A DNA stretch of 64,000 bases from the NCBI GenBank assembly GCA_937879855.1, contig CALFMO010000009.1, positions 124,001 through 188,000 of the forward strand, read 5' to 3'. The position numbers and the translations under genes are program-made. Each line of letters opens with the position of its first letter. Position 1 is the stretch's first letter. Origin of the DNA: an uncultured Acidobacteriaceae bacterium (GTDB taxonomy: Bacteria > Acidobacteriota > Terriglobia > Terriglobales > Acidobacteriaceae). This document shows positions 34,755 through 44,273 of this stretch, piece after piece. The notes beneath the pieces were generated by a model, which did not search any database, was not told the DNA's origin, and worked only from the letters and a program-made list of their open reading frames with translations.

Positions 34755-35795
34755 TTAACTGACCGACACCGGAGCAGGTTCCTCCACATTTGCCTCGCGC
34801 AGGAACTTGGCGGCTTCTTCGGGCGGGGTAGGATTGATGTAGAAGCCGGTGCCCCATTCGAAGCCGGCAGTCTTGGTGAGCTTGGGCATGAACTCAATGT
34901 GCCAGTGATAGTGATCGTTCGTCGGATCTTGCGCCGGCGAGGTATGGATGACCAGATTGTAGGGTGGATTGTCCAGCACCCGGTCTGCCCTGCCCAGCAA
35001 GTCCTTCATGGCTCGCGCCAGGTTTTCGAACATGTGCGAGGATGAGTTCTCAAACGCCGATTCGTGCTGCTTCGGCAGGATCCAGGTCTCAAACGGAAAA
35101 CGCGGAGCGTACGGCGCCAGGGTGAGAAAATTCTCGTTCTCCGCCACCACCCGCGTACCACTGTCCATCTCCTGCCGGATGATGTCGCAGAACACGCAGC
35201 GTTCCTTGTAGAGGAAATATTGCTTGGCTCCTTCGAGTTCCTGCACCACGTTAATGGGAAGAATAGGCAGAGCGATCAGCTGGGAGTGCGCATGCTCCAG
35301 CGACGCTCCCGCCGCTTCGCCATGATTCTTGAAGATCAGCATGTACTTGAAGCGGCGATCCTTTTTCAAATCCAAGATGCGGTCGCGAAAGGTCCACAGA
35401 ACGTCTTCGATGCGTTTGGGAGGCAGCGTGGCAAGGCTCGCCGTATGGTCCGGCGTCTCAACGATCACCTCGTGCGCCCCGACCCCGTTCATGCGATCGA
35501 ACATGCCCTCCGCCTGACGGTTCAGATTCCCTTCAATCCCCAGTGCGGGAAACTTATTGGGCACGACACGAACAGTCCATCCCGGTGTATCGCGTTGCGC
35601 TGGAGGCCCGCCATTCGGGTTGGGTCGGTAAGCTTGAATTTCGGGAGGAGTCTTGCTCTCGTTTCCGTAACAAAAGGGGCAGAATCCCCCCTTTATCTTC
35701 ATATTTTCCCGTACAAAATCGGTTGGGCGCTTCGCCCGGTCCGTAGAAATAATCACCCAACGGCCCACGATCGGATCTTTTCTAAGCTCAGGCAA
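34755..35795 (-). CDS. galT: Galactose-1-phosphate uridylyltransferase
   Basis: A 346-residue Leloir-pathway enzyme swapping UMP between UDP-glucose and galactose-1-phosphate. Starts PELRKDPIVGRWVIISTDRA, zinc ligands are in FCPFCYGNE, and the active site reads NHGEAAGASLEHAHSQL, i.e. HAH-S-Q where E. coli has HPH-G-Q. The conserved C-terminal HWHIEFMPKL is intact. GalE and GalK are not in the window; pairing with the GH2 enzyme downstream suggests galactoside use. Confidence 0.95.
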   Translation of the reverse strand: MPELRKDPIVGRWVIISTDRAKRPTDFVRENMKIKGGFCPFCYGNESKTPPEIQAYRPNPNGGPPAQRDTPGWTVRVVPNKFPALGIEGNLNRQAEGMFDRMNGVGAHEVIVETPDHTASLATLPPKRIEDVLWTFRDRILDLKKDRRFKYMLIFKNHGEAAGASLEHAHSQLIALPILPINVVQELEGAKQYFLYKERCVFCDIIRQEMDSGTRVVAENENFLTLAPYAPRFPFETWILPKQHESAFENSSSHMFENLARAMKDLLGRADRVLDNPPYNLVIHTSPAQDPTNDHYHWHIEFMPKLTKTAGFEWGTGFYINPTPPEEAAKFLREANVEEPAPVSVS

Positions 35796-35835
35796 TTACT
35801 GAATCCTTTCAATGCAGTCGTGCAAATTTTATATT

Positions 35836-36285
35836 TTACGCCGACAAGGAAGCGTTACGAAACACCTCAATCTGAGGGCGGGAACCGGGACTCCCATAGT
35901 ATACGCTTACAATATCGAATCTCCACTGGCACGCTGGGGGTAGCCGCCTCAGGTACTGTTGTGCCACGTGTGCGATTTCTCGCCGTTTGTGCCGGTCGAC
36001 AGCCGCCTCCGCAGTCTTTATATCGCGAGAAGTCCGAGTCTTAACTTCAATGAAACAAATAACATCTGCCTCCCAGCCGATCAGGTCGATCTCTCCCCGG
36101 CTGCGCGGCGAGCGAAAATTGCGCTCCACCATCACATACCCCAACTTCCGCAGGTGAAAGTATGCGTCTTCTTCGCCCTGTGTGCCGGTGCGCTGATGCC
36201 GCGGCCGCGGATCCGCCGGAAGCACCCGCGCCGCAACCCAATCCAAGCCGTGAATGATGGTTCGTGTAAAAACAGCGGGAAGCAT
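35836..36285 (-). CDS. YraN/UPF0102 family endonuclease-like protein
   Basis: A 149-residue protein with the restriction-endonuclease-like core of the YraN family: GTQGEEDAYFHLRKLGY, then RSRGEIDLIGWEADVICFIE and VKTRTS, giving the D-(E)-x-K active site. The end VDRHKRREIAHVAQQYL and RFDIVSVY also match. Role unknown, presumed nucleic-acid processing. About 28 residues precede the usual start of the family, so initiation may be downstream of 36285. Confidence 0.92.
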   Translation of the reverse strand: MLPAVFTRTIIHGLDWVAARVLPADPRPRHQRTGTQGEEDAYFHLRKLGYVMVERNFRSPRSRGEIDLIGWEADVICFIEVKTRTSRDIKTAEAAVDRHKRREIAHVAQQYLRRLPPACQWRFDIVSVYYGSPGSRPQIEVFRNASLSA

Positions 36286-36536
36286 AATGAATAGGAAACT
36301 TCACTGTAGTGGAAGGGACCGATTGCGCGATGTGATCGGACTCACAGCGCGAGCGAATTACTCCTGGTTCTAAAGAAGCAGATGTGGAGGAGCCGCCCCA
36401 TAAGCATTAACTTAAGAATTACTTCCTGGTTGCTCGTCATTCGGCAGGACGCGCTATCGTAATTTCTCGCTGTACAGTATCTCCGGCAGCACGGGCGGTC
36501 TCGAAGTAGCTCGGACTCCGCAAATAGGAGGATTGA

Positions 36537-37361
36537 ATGGCTCAAGTATGGTTCGTCACAGGTAGTTCTCGCGGTCTGGGTCGGGCAATTGTCGAAGCGG
36601 GCCTTTTGGCGGGCAATAAGGTGTTGGCGACAGCTCGCGACATTGAGTCACTGCGTGAGCTATCGGAGCGCTACGGTGACCAGGTGAAGCTCTTCGAGCT
36701 GGACGTGACCGACGAGTCGTCGGCTGCCGGTGCGGTGAAGACGGCAATCGATGCGTTTGGCTCGCTGGACGTTGTTATCAACAATGCAGGATATGGCAAT
36801 CTCTCGTCCATCGAAGATACGCCGATGTCAGATTTCCGCGCACAGATAGAAACCAATCTCTTCGGGACAATCATCGTGACGAAGGCAGCTCTCCCGTACT
36901 TTCGCGAAAGGAAGGCGGGCCATTTCGTTCAGTTTTCCTCGATGGGCGGAAGGATCGGACCCCCAGGGCGCGGACCTTATTCGGCGGCGAAATGGGGCGT
37001 AGAAGGTTTCTCCGAAGTTTTGTCGCGCGAAGTGGCACCGCTAGGCATTAAGGTCACGATCATCGAGCCGGGTGGCTTCCGCACGGACTTCGCCGGCAGT
37101 TCCACTAAGCTGAGCGAAGGGCATCCCGAATACGACTCGACAGTTGGAGCAACGGCCAGGTTTCAGCGCGCCTATAACGGTAAGCAGCCCGGAGACCCGA
37201 AGAAGGCGGCTCAAGCGATCGTTCGGCTGACGCAGGTACAGAAACCTCCCTTGCGACTGTTGCTCGGCAGCGATGCGTATAACGGGGCGGAGAAGAACGA
37301 CCTTGCACGATTAGAGGAAGCGAGAGCCTGGAAAGAACTCAGCCTGTCCACAGATTTCTAG
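36537..37361 (+). CDS. Short-chain dehydrogenase/reductase
   Basis: A 274-residue classical SDR: cofactor motif VTGSSRGLGRAI, NNAG in VVINNAGYGN, catalytic Ser in QFSSMGGR and YxxxK in YSAAKWG. The lack of an acidic residue after the first strand and the ATARD stretch suggest NADPH. Substrate not predictable. AGGAGG 6 bases before the ATG gives a very good ribosome site. Stands alone; the 250 bases upstream to YraN hold no gene I can support. Confidence 0.93.
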   Translation: MAQVWFVTGSSRGLGRAIVEAGLLAGNKVLATARDIESLRELSERYGDQVKLFELDVTDESSAAGAVKTAIDAFGSLDVVINNAGYGNLSSIEDTPMSDFRAQIETNLFGTIIVTKAALPYFRERKAGHFVQFSSMGGRIGPPGRGPYSAAKWGVEGFSEVLSREVAPLGIKVTIIEPGGFRTDFAGSSTKLSEGHPEYDSTVGATARFQRAYNGKQPGDPKKAAQAIVRLTQVQKPPLRLLLGSDAYNGAEKNDLARLEEARAWKELSLSTDF

Positions 37362-37426
37362 CCGGAGCCTCCAGCGGCCCGAAAATATCGGGCCGCTAGC
37401 CCAGCCCAGCACGACAGCCTGCCGCT

Positions 37427-38788
37427 TTATTGACCGCCGACTGCCGATATGCACTCTTCCAGCACGTCCACGGCGACATCGGCTTCTTCTTTTGTGACCA
37501 CCAGCGCCGGGCAGATCCGGACCGTGCTCGGCCCGCAGCCCAGGAACAGCACGCCGCGTTCGAATGCCATTTCGACGATGCGGTCGCGCTCAGCGCTCCC
37601 GTATTCCTTCGTCGCTTTGTCCTTGACGATGTCGACCCCGATCATCAGTCCGCGGCCGCGCACGTCGCCCACCAGTTTCAGTTTCGAAGGCCAGTCGGCC
37701 ATGCGCTTCATCATGTGATTGCCCACGCTGGCCGAGTTCTCGATCAGGTGCTCTTTCTCAATCACGTCGAGTGTGGCCAGGGCGGCAGCGATGGCCACCG
37801 GATTGCCGCCGAAGGTGGACGCGTGCGAACCGGGAACCCAGTCCATGATCTCCGCGCGCGTCATGGTGACGCCGAGCGGCATGCCCGAAGCAATCCCCTT
37901 CGCCATGCAGACCATATCGGGCTCAACTCCGGTATGCTCAACGGCGAACCACTTCCCGGTGCGTGCAATGCCGCTCTGCACTTCGTCCACCACCAGCATG
38001 ATTCCGTGACGATCGCAGATGCGTCGCAGTTCCTGCATAAAGATTTTCGGAGCGACCACGTAACCGCCCTCGCCCTGCACGGGTTCAACAAAGATCGCCG
38101 CAACTTCCTCCGGAGCCAGCGTGGTCTTAAATAGCTTTTCTTCGATGAAGCGCGCGCAGCCCAGCGCAAAGTCGTCGGCATCCTGTTTACCGCCCACGCA
38201 GCCTCGGTAGACGTCGGGATAGCGCACGTGGGTTACGCCCGGAACCAGCGGGGAAAATCGCCTACGCTGCTGCGGCTTGGACGCGGTCAGCGAGAGCGCT
38301 CCCATCGTCCGCCCGTGAAATGCTCCGAAGAACGCAATCACGTTCTGCCGCTTGGTGTGATAGCGCGCCAGTTTGAGCGCGCACTCGATCGCCTCCGCTC
38401 CTGAGTTGCCGTAATAAATGCGATGTGGCCCGGGCATGGGCGCGATCTTCGATAGCCGCGCCGCCAGCTCCACCATGTTCTCGTAATAGAAATCGGTGCC
38501 TGACATGTGAATAAGTTCGCCAGCCTGCTTCTGAATGGCGGCGACCACATGCGGATGGCAGTGGCCGGTCGAAGTCACAGCAATGCCGGCAGAAAAATCA
38601 AAGAACTCGTTGCCGTCGACATCGGTCACCACGATGCCGCGCCCGCTCTTCGCCACCAGCGGGTAGGAACGGGTATAGGACGGCGAAATGTATTTCTCGT
38701 CGCCCTCGAGCACGCGCTTGGCGTTCGGCCCGGGCAGGGCGGTTTTGATCTTGGGTCCGTGAATGGCGGTCATTGTTTTAGTCGTCAT
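37427..38788 (-). CDS. Class III PLP aminotransferase (acetylornithine/GABA type)
   Basis: A 453-residue fold-type I aminotransferase. PLP-binding pieces are YYGNSGAEAIECALKLAR, AFHGRTMGALSLT, the Asp in LVVDEVQSGIARTGK and the Schiff-base lysine in MVCMAKGIASGMPLG. The C-terminal substrate-binding part VRICPALVVTKEEAD is complete. Could act on 4-aminobutyrate, acetylornithine, or another omega-amino acid. GGAGGATTCC before ATG 38788 fixes the start. No arginine or GABA genes nearby. Confidence 0.92.
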   Translation of the reverse strand: MTTKTMTAIHGPKIKTALPGPNAKRVLEGDEKYISPSYTRSYPLVAKSGRGIVVTDVDGNEFFDFSAGIAVTSTGHCHPHVVAAIQKQAGELIHMSGTDFYYENMVELAARLSKIAPMPGPHRIYYGNSGAEAIECALKLARYHTKRQNVIAFFGAFHGRTMGALSLTASKPQQRRRFSPLVPGVTHVRYPDVYRGCVGGKQDADDFALGCARFIEEKLFKTTLAPEEVAAIFVEPVQGEGGYVVAPKIFMQELRRICDRHGIMLVVDEVQSGIARTGKWFAVEHTGVEPDMVCMAKGIASGMPLGVTMTRAEIMDWVPGSHASTFGGNPVAIAAALATLDVIEKEHLIENSASVGNHMMKRMADWPSKLKLVGDVRGRGLMIGVDIVKDKATKEYGSAERDRIVEMAFERGVLFLGCGPSTVRICPALVVTKEEADVAVDVLEECISAVGGQ

Positions 38789-39172
38789 GGAATCCTCCGT
38801 GAGCAGCCGTCAGTAGTCAGCCGCCAGTTGTCAGGAAATGCAGCCTCGGAACGCACGATCCTGTTTCGGATGTGCACAAGCTGAGGCGAAGCAGAGGCGG
38901 AGGAGGAAGAGTTAGTCGCTACCGAACAGGCTGGGGCGCAGCCGCGAAGGCAGGTTCGCCCGATAGCGCCGCGGACACACCAGGCAGTGCAGCCAGCACT
39001 CGGGCCGCGAATAAGCCCGTGGCGAATAGAGAAGACGCGAATTGGGATTGTTGCGCAGCATCGCGAACCGTCGACATCACTGATTGATTATAGCTGGAAG
39101 AGCTGGATTGACGTAACCCCCTTTTGGTAACGAAAGGACGTATAATCAGTGCTCCAGTTTGAGAGGTCCTTT
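38789..39172. other. Long intergenic stretch before POTRA gene
   Basis: About 384 bases with no gene I can support. The minus strand has a 52-codon open frame (39077 to 38919, MSTVRDAAQQSQFASSLFAT...) with an Ala-rich, hydrophobic composition, but no ribosome site or homology. The left end is rich in CAGCCGTCAGTAGTCAGCCG-type repeats. Confidence 0.4.
39141..39146 (+). promoter_or_regulatory. Candidate -10 box TATAAT for the POTRA gene
   Basis: A consensus hexamer 27 bases before the preferred GTG start at 39173. The nearest TTGACG (39108-39113) is 27 bases away, too far for a normal sigma-70 -35 box. If used, transcription would begin near 39153, after the alternative GTG at 39149. Confidence 0.45.
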
Positions 39173-40093
39173 GTGCTGAAACGCCTCTTGCCTGCCGCTT
39201 GTGCTGTGTCGTTCCTTTGTTCGCTCTTCGCTCAAACTCTCAAATCTGAAGAAAAATCTCGGCCACGCCGGAAGGATTCCATCCGCCATATCATTTTCCA
39301 GAATGCTGCATTACTGTCCTCGGAGGAAAAGCGGGAAATCTCGCGGGCTCTGCGCAGCGGTGGAGTTGAAGCTGCTTCGTTGCAAGCAGATTTTTCCGAA
39401 GAGGCCGCCGAACAGGTTCGGGCCACGTATCAGAACAGCGGTTACTTCAAGGCCGAAGTGGAAGCCAAGGCGGTGCCGATTGGACGAGAAGCTGCCCCAA
39501 GATACGACATCGTCGTGCAGGTACTGCAAACTGGCAAACAATATCGCCTTGGCGACCTGCAACTCATTCACAGGACAGCGTTCCCTGAGCGGCGGCTACG
39601 CGATCTCTTTCCAGTACAGCGTGGTGAGATCTTCAATCGCGAGAAGATTGCCAGAGGCCTCGATAATCTCAGGCGCCTTTATGGCTCCAAGGGATACGTC
39701 AATTTCACCTCGGTGCCAGACACGAAATTTGACGAACAGCAGGCTATTGTCAACTTGCAAGTGGACATCGACGAGGGTCGCGCTTTCCATTGGGGCAAAC
39801 TGCATCTGGACGGCATGCGCAATCACGACAGCACGATCTTGCTGAAGGCCTGGGACGAACTCCAAGGTCAGATCTACAGTTCCGGCAATCAGGACCTCGA
39901 AAGATTCTTCCGGAGGTTTTTCCGCCCGCTACGAAAGGACACGAGCCTTGACGACTGCGTGATCACAAAGGTCGATGATGCGGGCGCAACAGTGGACGTC
40001 TACCTAAATTTGATTTGGAACCCGGAACTCATCAGACACCCGGCTAAAACCGACCGCGTCGCGCGCTCAGTGCTTCCCTTGTCCGAGTTTTGA
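39173..40093 (+). CDS. Exported POTRA-domain protein without a beta-barrel
   Basis: A 306-residue periplasmic or outer-membrane-associated protein. An N-terminal signal (VLKRLLPAACAVSFLCSLFA) is followed by basic residues and then two or more POTRA-like units: the YQNSGYFKAEVEAKAVPIG stretch, QYRLGDLQLIHRTAFPE and YGSKGYVNFTSVPDT, with DIDEGRAFHWGKLHLDGM closing. BamA/TamA proteins have such units before a barrel; here the protein ends right after. AGAGG 6 bases before GTG 39173 supports this start over GTG 39149. Its stop overlaps an in-frame TTG for the downstream kinase (TTGA). Confidence 0.82.
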   Translation: MLKRLLPAACAVSFLCSLFAQTLKSEEKSRPRRKDSIRHIIFQNAALLSSEEKREISRALRSGGVEAASLQADFSEEAAEQVRATYQNSGYFKAEVEAKAVPIGREAAPRYDIVVQVLQTGKQYRLGDLQLIHRTAFPERRLRDLFPVQRGEIFNREKIARGLDNLRRLYGSKGYVNFTSVPDTKFDEQQAIVNLQVDIDEGRAFHWGKLHLDGMRNHDSTILLKAWDELQGQIYSSGNQDLERFFRRFFRPLRKDTSLDDCVITKVDDAGATVDVYLNLIWNPELIRHPAKTDRVARSVLPLSEF

Positions 40094-40116
40094 CTTCCAC
40101 CCGCCCGCGCCTTAGC

Positions 40117-43098
40117 ATGTCTTGCCAAGCGGCGGGGCCACTTCCTTTGCTCGATCAGACCATTTCACATTACCGAATCGTCGAAAAGCTCGGCGGCGGC
40201 GGCATGGGCATAGTCTATAAAGCCGAAGACACCCGCCTGGGCCGCTTCGTCGCCCTCAAGTTTCTCCCCGACGCTCTCGCGCAAGACCGCCAGGCGCTGG
40301 AGCGTTTTCGCCGCGAGGCAAAAGCCGCGTCCGCCCTCAATCATCCCAACATCTGCACGATTTATGACATCGGCGAGGAAAACGGCCGCACCTTCCTGGT
40401 CATGGAGTTTCTGGACGGCGCCACGCTAAAGCACCTGATCGCCGGCCGTGCCATGGAATTAGAAACGATCCTCTCCCTGGGCATCGAGATCGCCGATGCA
40501 CTGGATGCGGCGCACGCGGAAGGCATCGTTCATCGCGACATCAAACCCGCGAATATCTTTGTCACCAAGCGCGGACACGCCAAGATTCTGGACTTCGGCC
40601 TCGCCAAAGTGAAGTCCAATCCCGCCGGATCCAGCGAGATCCCCGATGTCACCGCGCCCACCGTCCAGGTAGCAGACGAGCATCTCACTAGTCCCGGCTC
40701 GACTCTTGGCACCGTAGCCTACATGTCGCCGGAACAGGCGAAGGGGAAAGAACTCGACTCGCGCACCGACCTGTTTTCCTTCGGTGTGGTGCTCTACGAG
40801 ATGGCCACGGGAACGTTGCCATTCCGCGGAGAGACTTCGGCCCTCATCTTCCAGTCCATTCTCGATCGCGCACCGGTCTCTCCGATTCGCCTCAACCCCG
40901 ACCTGCCTGCAAAGTTCGAAGACCTCATCAACAAGTCGTTAGAAAAAGATCGCAACTTGCGTTACCAGAGCGCGGCCGACATCCGTGCCGATCTGCAGCG
41001 CCTGAAGCGCGATATCGAGAGCGGACGCGCCGTCGCGCACAGTTCTGGTTCCATTGCCGCCGCGATCGATCCAACTCCATCCGCGGTATTAGTACAGCCA
41101 TTGCCCTCGGCCTCCTCCCACACGCCAGCCGCATCTTCTCGCGCAGTAAGCGCCGCAGCGGTGAGTATCGTCTCAAAGCCGAAACTGCCATGGAAGATTC
41201 TCGTTCCAGTTGTCGCCGCAGTGGTCTTGCTGATCGCAGGCGGTCTGTACCTGCGCTCCAGGCAGTCTGCGAAACTCACCGAGAAAGACAGCGTCCTGCT
41301 GGCCGACTTCGTGAACACCACTGGCGATCCCGTCTTCGACGGCACGCTCAAACAGGCTCTGGCGGTTCAGCTCGAGCAGTCGCCGTATTTGAACATCGTT
41401 CCGCAGTCCAGAATCCGAGAGGCCTTGCGCTTCATGGGCAGGCCGCCGGATGAGCACCTCACCAACGATGTGGCCCGTGAGGTTTGCGAGCGTCAGGGCA
41501 TTAAGGCCATGCTGACCGGCTCAATCGCCGGCCTCGGCAATCACTACGTCATCACTCTGTCGGCGTTAAACGGCTCGAGCGGCGACTCATTGGCTACCGA
41601 ACAAGTTGAAGTCGAGAACAAGGAACAGGTGTTGAAGTCACTCGACAAAGCCGCCTCCGACCTCCGTCAAAAGATGGGCGAATCGCTGGCTTCGGTGCAG
41701 CAGTTCGCGACGCCGCTGGAGAAGGCGACCACGTCGTCCCTCGAAGCACTGCAAGCCTTTACCCTGGGCCAAAATGAACACCAGAAGATGAAAGACGACG
41801 CCGCTCTTCCTCACCTGAAGAAAGCGGTGGAGTTGGACCCAAACTTCGCTACCGCCTGGGCCACCATGGGAGTCGCTTTATCCAACATGGGTCGAAACAC
41901 CGAAGGCGCGCAAGCGCTCAAGAAGGCTTACGAACTGCGCGACCGGGCCAGCGAGCGGGAGAAGTTCTACATCCAGGCGCACTACTACGACGAGGTGACA
42001 CTCGAGACGGAAAGATCTCTCGCGACTTACGACGAGTGGCGGCAGACCTATCCGCGCGACACCGTTCCCTATGACAATGCAGCGCTGGCTTCCAATGCAC
42101 TCGGACGACCCGAGAAGGCGCTCGAATACGCCAGCCAGGCACACCGCATCGACCCACAAGATCGCTATGCCTATGACAACATGGCCGGTGCCTACGAATC
42201 GCTCAACCGATTCGATGAAGCGAAGAGTATTTCCGAAGAAGCCATCGCTAGAAAACTGGAGGGAGCCGGCGCGCGTTTCGTCCTCACCGATTTGGCGTAC
42301 TTGCACGGCGACCGCGCTGCCGCTGAACAGCAAATGGAAGCCGCCAAAGGTAGCGCAATAGAGCCGGTCGTTATCTTTTTCAATGCCGCTTGGCAAACGG
42401 CCCAGGGAAAGGTCAACGCTGCACGCGAGTTATGGCAACGTGCTAGCCGAACTGCCGTCAACTCCGGCGCCAAAGATCTAGGTGGCAGCCTTTTGACCTT
42501 GGAGGCTTATGACGATGCCTTATTCGGACTTCAAGCAGACGCTCGGCAGGAAGCTTCGCGAGCTCTTGAAACCTCCAATGATCCTCTGACTCGCTGGGGA
42601 GCAGCCATGGCGTTCGCCTTACTGGGTGAAGAGCAAAAATCCTCGAGTCTTCTCGCCAGCATGGAGCATGACGCCCCTGAAAACCGCTTTATCCAAGCGC
42701 TTGCCATTCCCGAAGCGCGAGCCATTCAACAACTTCAGAAGAACCAGCCTGCAGAAGCAATTAAAACTCTCGAAGCTCTTCGTCCCTATGAATTCGGAAC
42801 TGGCCCGCTGGCAGTGGGTGCCACTCCAGTTTTCATGCGCGGCACGGCATACCTGAAGATGCGTGATGGCGCAAAAGCAGCCGCCGAATTCCAACGTATT
42901 CTCGATCACCGCGGTGCCGTCGGTTTTGGCATCGAGTATCCGTTATCGCAGCTCAATCTTGGACGCGCCTTTGCGATGCAAGGCGACATCGCCAAAGCCC
43001 GAACTGCCTACCAGGACTTCTTTGCCGGATGGAAAGATGCCGACCCGGATATCCCGCTCCTCAAAACTGCGAAAGCGGAGTACGAAAAACTCAAGTGA
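40117..43098 (+). CDS. Transmembrane Ser/Thr protein kinase with TPR-rich extracytoplasmic part
   Basis: About 993 residues. The kinase domain (to about residue 285) has the ATP loop EKLGGGGMGIVYKAEDT, catalytic HRDIKPANIF, DFGLAK and GTVAYMSPEQAKG. A Ser/Ala-rich linker leads to one membrane span (ILVPVVAAVVLLIAGGLYL). Next comes a domain like those in FlgO/CsgG-type proteins (VLLADFVNTTGDPVFDGTLK), then at least eight TPR-like repeats (e.g. AATPHLKKAVELDPNF-type helices). This layout is common in acidobacteria; targets are unknown. Start ATG 40117 is preferred, an in-frame TTG at 40090 overlaps the POTRA stop. Neither has a clear ribosome site. Confidence 0.92.
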   Translation: MSCQAAGPLPLLDQTISHYRIVEKLGGGGMGIVYKAEDTRLGRFVALKFLPDALAQDRQALERFRREAKAASALNHPNICTIYDIGEENGRTFLVMEFLDGATLKHLIAGRAMELETILSLGIEIADALDAAHAEGIVHRDIKPANIFVTKRGHAKILDFGLAKVKSNPAGSSEIPDVTAPTVQVADEHLTSPGSTLGTVAYMSPEQAKGKELDSRTDLFSFGVVLYEMATGTLPFRGETSALIFQSILDRAPVSPIRLNPDLPAKFEDLINKSLEKDRNLRYQSAADIRADLQRLKRDIESGRAVAHSSGSIAAAIDPTPSAVLVQPLPSASSHTPAASSRAVSAAAVSIVSKPKLPWKILVPVVAAVVLLIAGGLYLRSRQSAKLTEKDSVLLADFVNTTGDPVFDGTLKQALAVQLEQSPYLNIVPQSRIREALRFMGRPPDEHLTNDVAREVCERQGIKAMLTGSIAGLGNHYVITLSALNGSSGDSLATEQVEVENKEQVLKSLDKAASDLRQKMGESLASVQQFATPLEKATTSSLEALQAFTLGQNEHQKMKDDAALPHLKKAVELDPNFATAWATMGVALSNMGRNTEGAQALKKAYELRDRASEREKFYIQAHYYDEVTLETERSLATYDEWRQTYPRDTVPYDNAALASNALGRPEKALEYASQAHRIDPQDRYAYDNMAGAYESLNRFDEAKSISEEAIARKLEGAGARFVLTDLAYLHGDRAAAEQQMEAAKGSAIEPVVIFFNAAWQTAQGKVNAARELWQRASRTAVNSGAKDLGGSLLTLEAYDDALFGLQADARQEASRALETSNDPLTRWGAAMAFALLGEEQKSSSLLASMEHDAPENRFIQALAIPEARAIQQLQKNQPAEAIKTLEALRPYEFGTGPLAVGATPVFMRGTAYLKMRDGAKAAAEFQRILDHRGAVGFGIEYPLSQLNLGRAFAMQGDIAKARTAYQDFFAGWKDADPDIPLLKTAKAEYEKLK

Positions 43099-43198
43099 CC
43101 GGGACCGATTTCGTCTCACCAGGTCATGCGCAGAACTTTAGAATCGAATCGCGGCGCGAACTCGTCTGATATTTGTAGATTCCCTTGCTTCCCAACCC

Positions 43199-44146
43199 AT
43201 GCACTCCGCATCGCCAAGCCGGTGGATGGTAATTCTTGCCTTCGGACTCGTGTACCTGTTCTGGGGGTCTACCTATCTTGCCATCGACATCGCGGTGCAA
43301 ACGATTCCTCCCGCGCTGATGTGCGGCGTCCGGTTCTCGATTGCGGGAGTCGTCATGCTTGCGGTGTGCGCGGCCACCGGGCGTAGGATTTTCTATTCTC
43401 CAAAGCAACTCGCGTTGTCCGCCGTCGTGGGCTTGCTGCTGTTGATGGGCGGCAACCTGACCCTCTCTTACGCAGAACTCGCCGTGTCGTCGGGCCTGGC
43501 CGCTCTGATCATCGCCATCACGCCGCTCTGGTTTCTGGTGCTCGATTCCTTGCTGCTGGGCGACCACCACATTTCCGGGCGCGGCAAAACCGGGCTGATC
43601 TTGGGGATCGTGGGACTGTTCGTCCTGGTCTGGCCAGAGCTGCAGTCTGGCAGCTTGGGACGCCGCGAGTTGTGGGCCTCGATCAGCCTGATCTTCGGAT
43701 CGTTCAGTTGGGCGCTGGGCTCAGTGCTTTCAAAACGCTGGCAGTCCGGCATGGACGTCTTCAGCTCCACCGGCTGGCAGGTAGTTGCGGCGGGAGTCGG
43801 GAATCTCGTCTTTGCCATGCTCAACGGCGATCTCTCGCACGTGCATTGGACTGCCCGCGGCGTGAGCGCGGTGATGTACCTGGTAGTCTGCGGCTCCTGG
43901 ATCGGCTACACCGCCTACATCTGGCTGCTGGAACATGTTCCCACATCCAAGGTCTCCACGTACGCGTATGTCAACCCGGTAGTAGCTGTGTTTCTGGGCT
44001 GGCTGATTCTGCACGAGCGGGTGGACCGCTTCATCCTGGCGGGAAGCGCGATCGTTGTTCTCTCCGTAATCCTGGTCACCAGCGCTAAAGTGAAGGAAAG
44101 AACGCTCTCGGAAGAACTGCCAGCCGTAGAAGCGGCAGGAGACTAG
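43199..44146 (+). CDS. EamA-family drug/metabolite transporter
   Basis: A 315-residue inner-membrane exporter with ten hydrophobic segments in two EamA repeats. The first repeat opens ILAFGLVYLFWGSTYLAIDI and contains SYAELAVSSGLAALI; the second ends in the AYVNPVVAVFLGWLILHERV stretch, which is typical. It resembles YedA/RhaT-like amino acid or metabolite exporters; substrate unknown. It lies 100 bases after the kinase. Confidence 0.93.
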   Translation: MHSASPSRWMVILAFGLVYLFWGSTYLAIDIAVQTIPPALMCGVRFSIAGVVMLAVCAATGRRIFYSPKQLALSAVVGLLLLMGGNLTLSYAELAVSSGLAALIIAITPLWFLVLDSLLLGDHHISGRGKTGLILGIVGLFVLVWPELQSGSLGRRELWASISLIFGSFSWALGSVLSKRWQSGMDVFSSTGWQVVAAGVGNLVFAMLNGDLSHVHWTARGVSAVMYLVVCGSWIGYTAYIWLLEHVPTSKVSTYAYVNPVVAVFLGWLILHERVDRFILAGSAIVVLSVILVTSAKVKERTLSEELPAVEAAGD

Positions 44147-44155
44147 GCAGAAATT

Positions 44156-44271
44156 GCAGATTTCAGATTAACGATTGGATTTTAGAGTGGATGCCCCGCC
44201 GCCTTGAATTCTGCATTTTAACTTCTGCATTCTGAACTTCTTAAATCTGCAATCTAAAATCTGAAATCTGC
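44156..44271. repeat. Inverted repeat GCAGATTTCAGATT, convergent intergenic region
   Basis: 14-base arms at 44156-44169 and 44258-44271 are perfect inverted copies, with further AATCTGCAATCT units between. The region lies between the stops of two convergent genes, so it could act as a two-way terminator. Related AATCTGCAATCTGAAATC units are at 53330-53358, also between convergent genes. Confidence 0.7.
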
Positions 44272-44273
44272 AA

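Noticed and set aside
38872..39087. A 71-codon plus-strand open frame rich in Arg and Gly
   Set aside because: Low complexity, no ribosome site and no domain; treated as noncoding.
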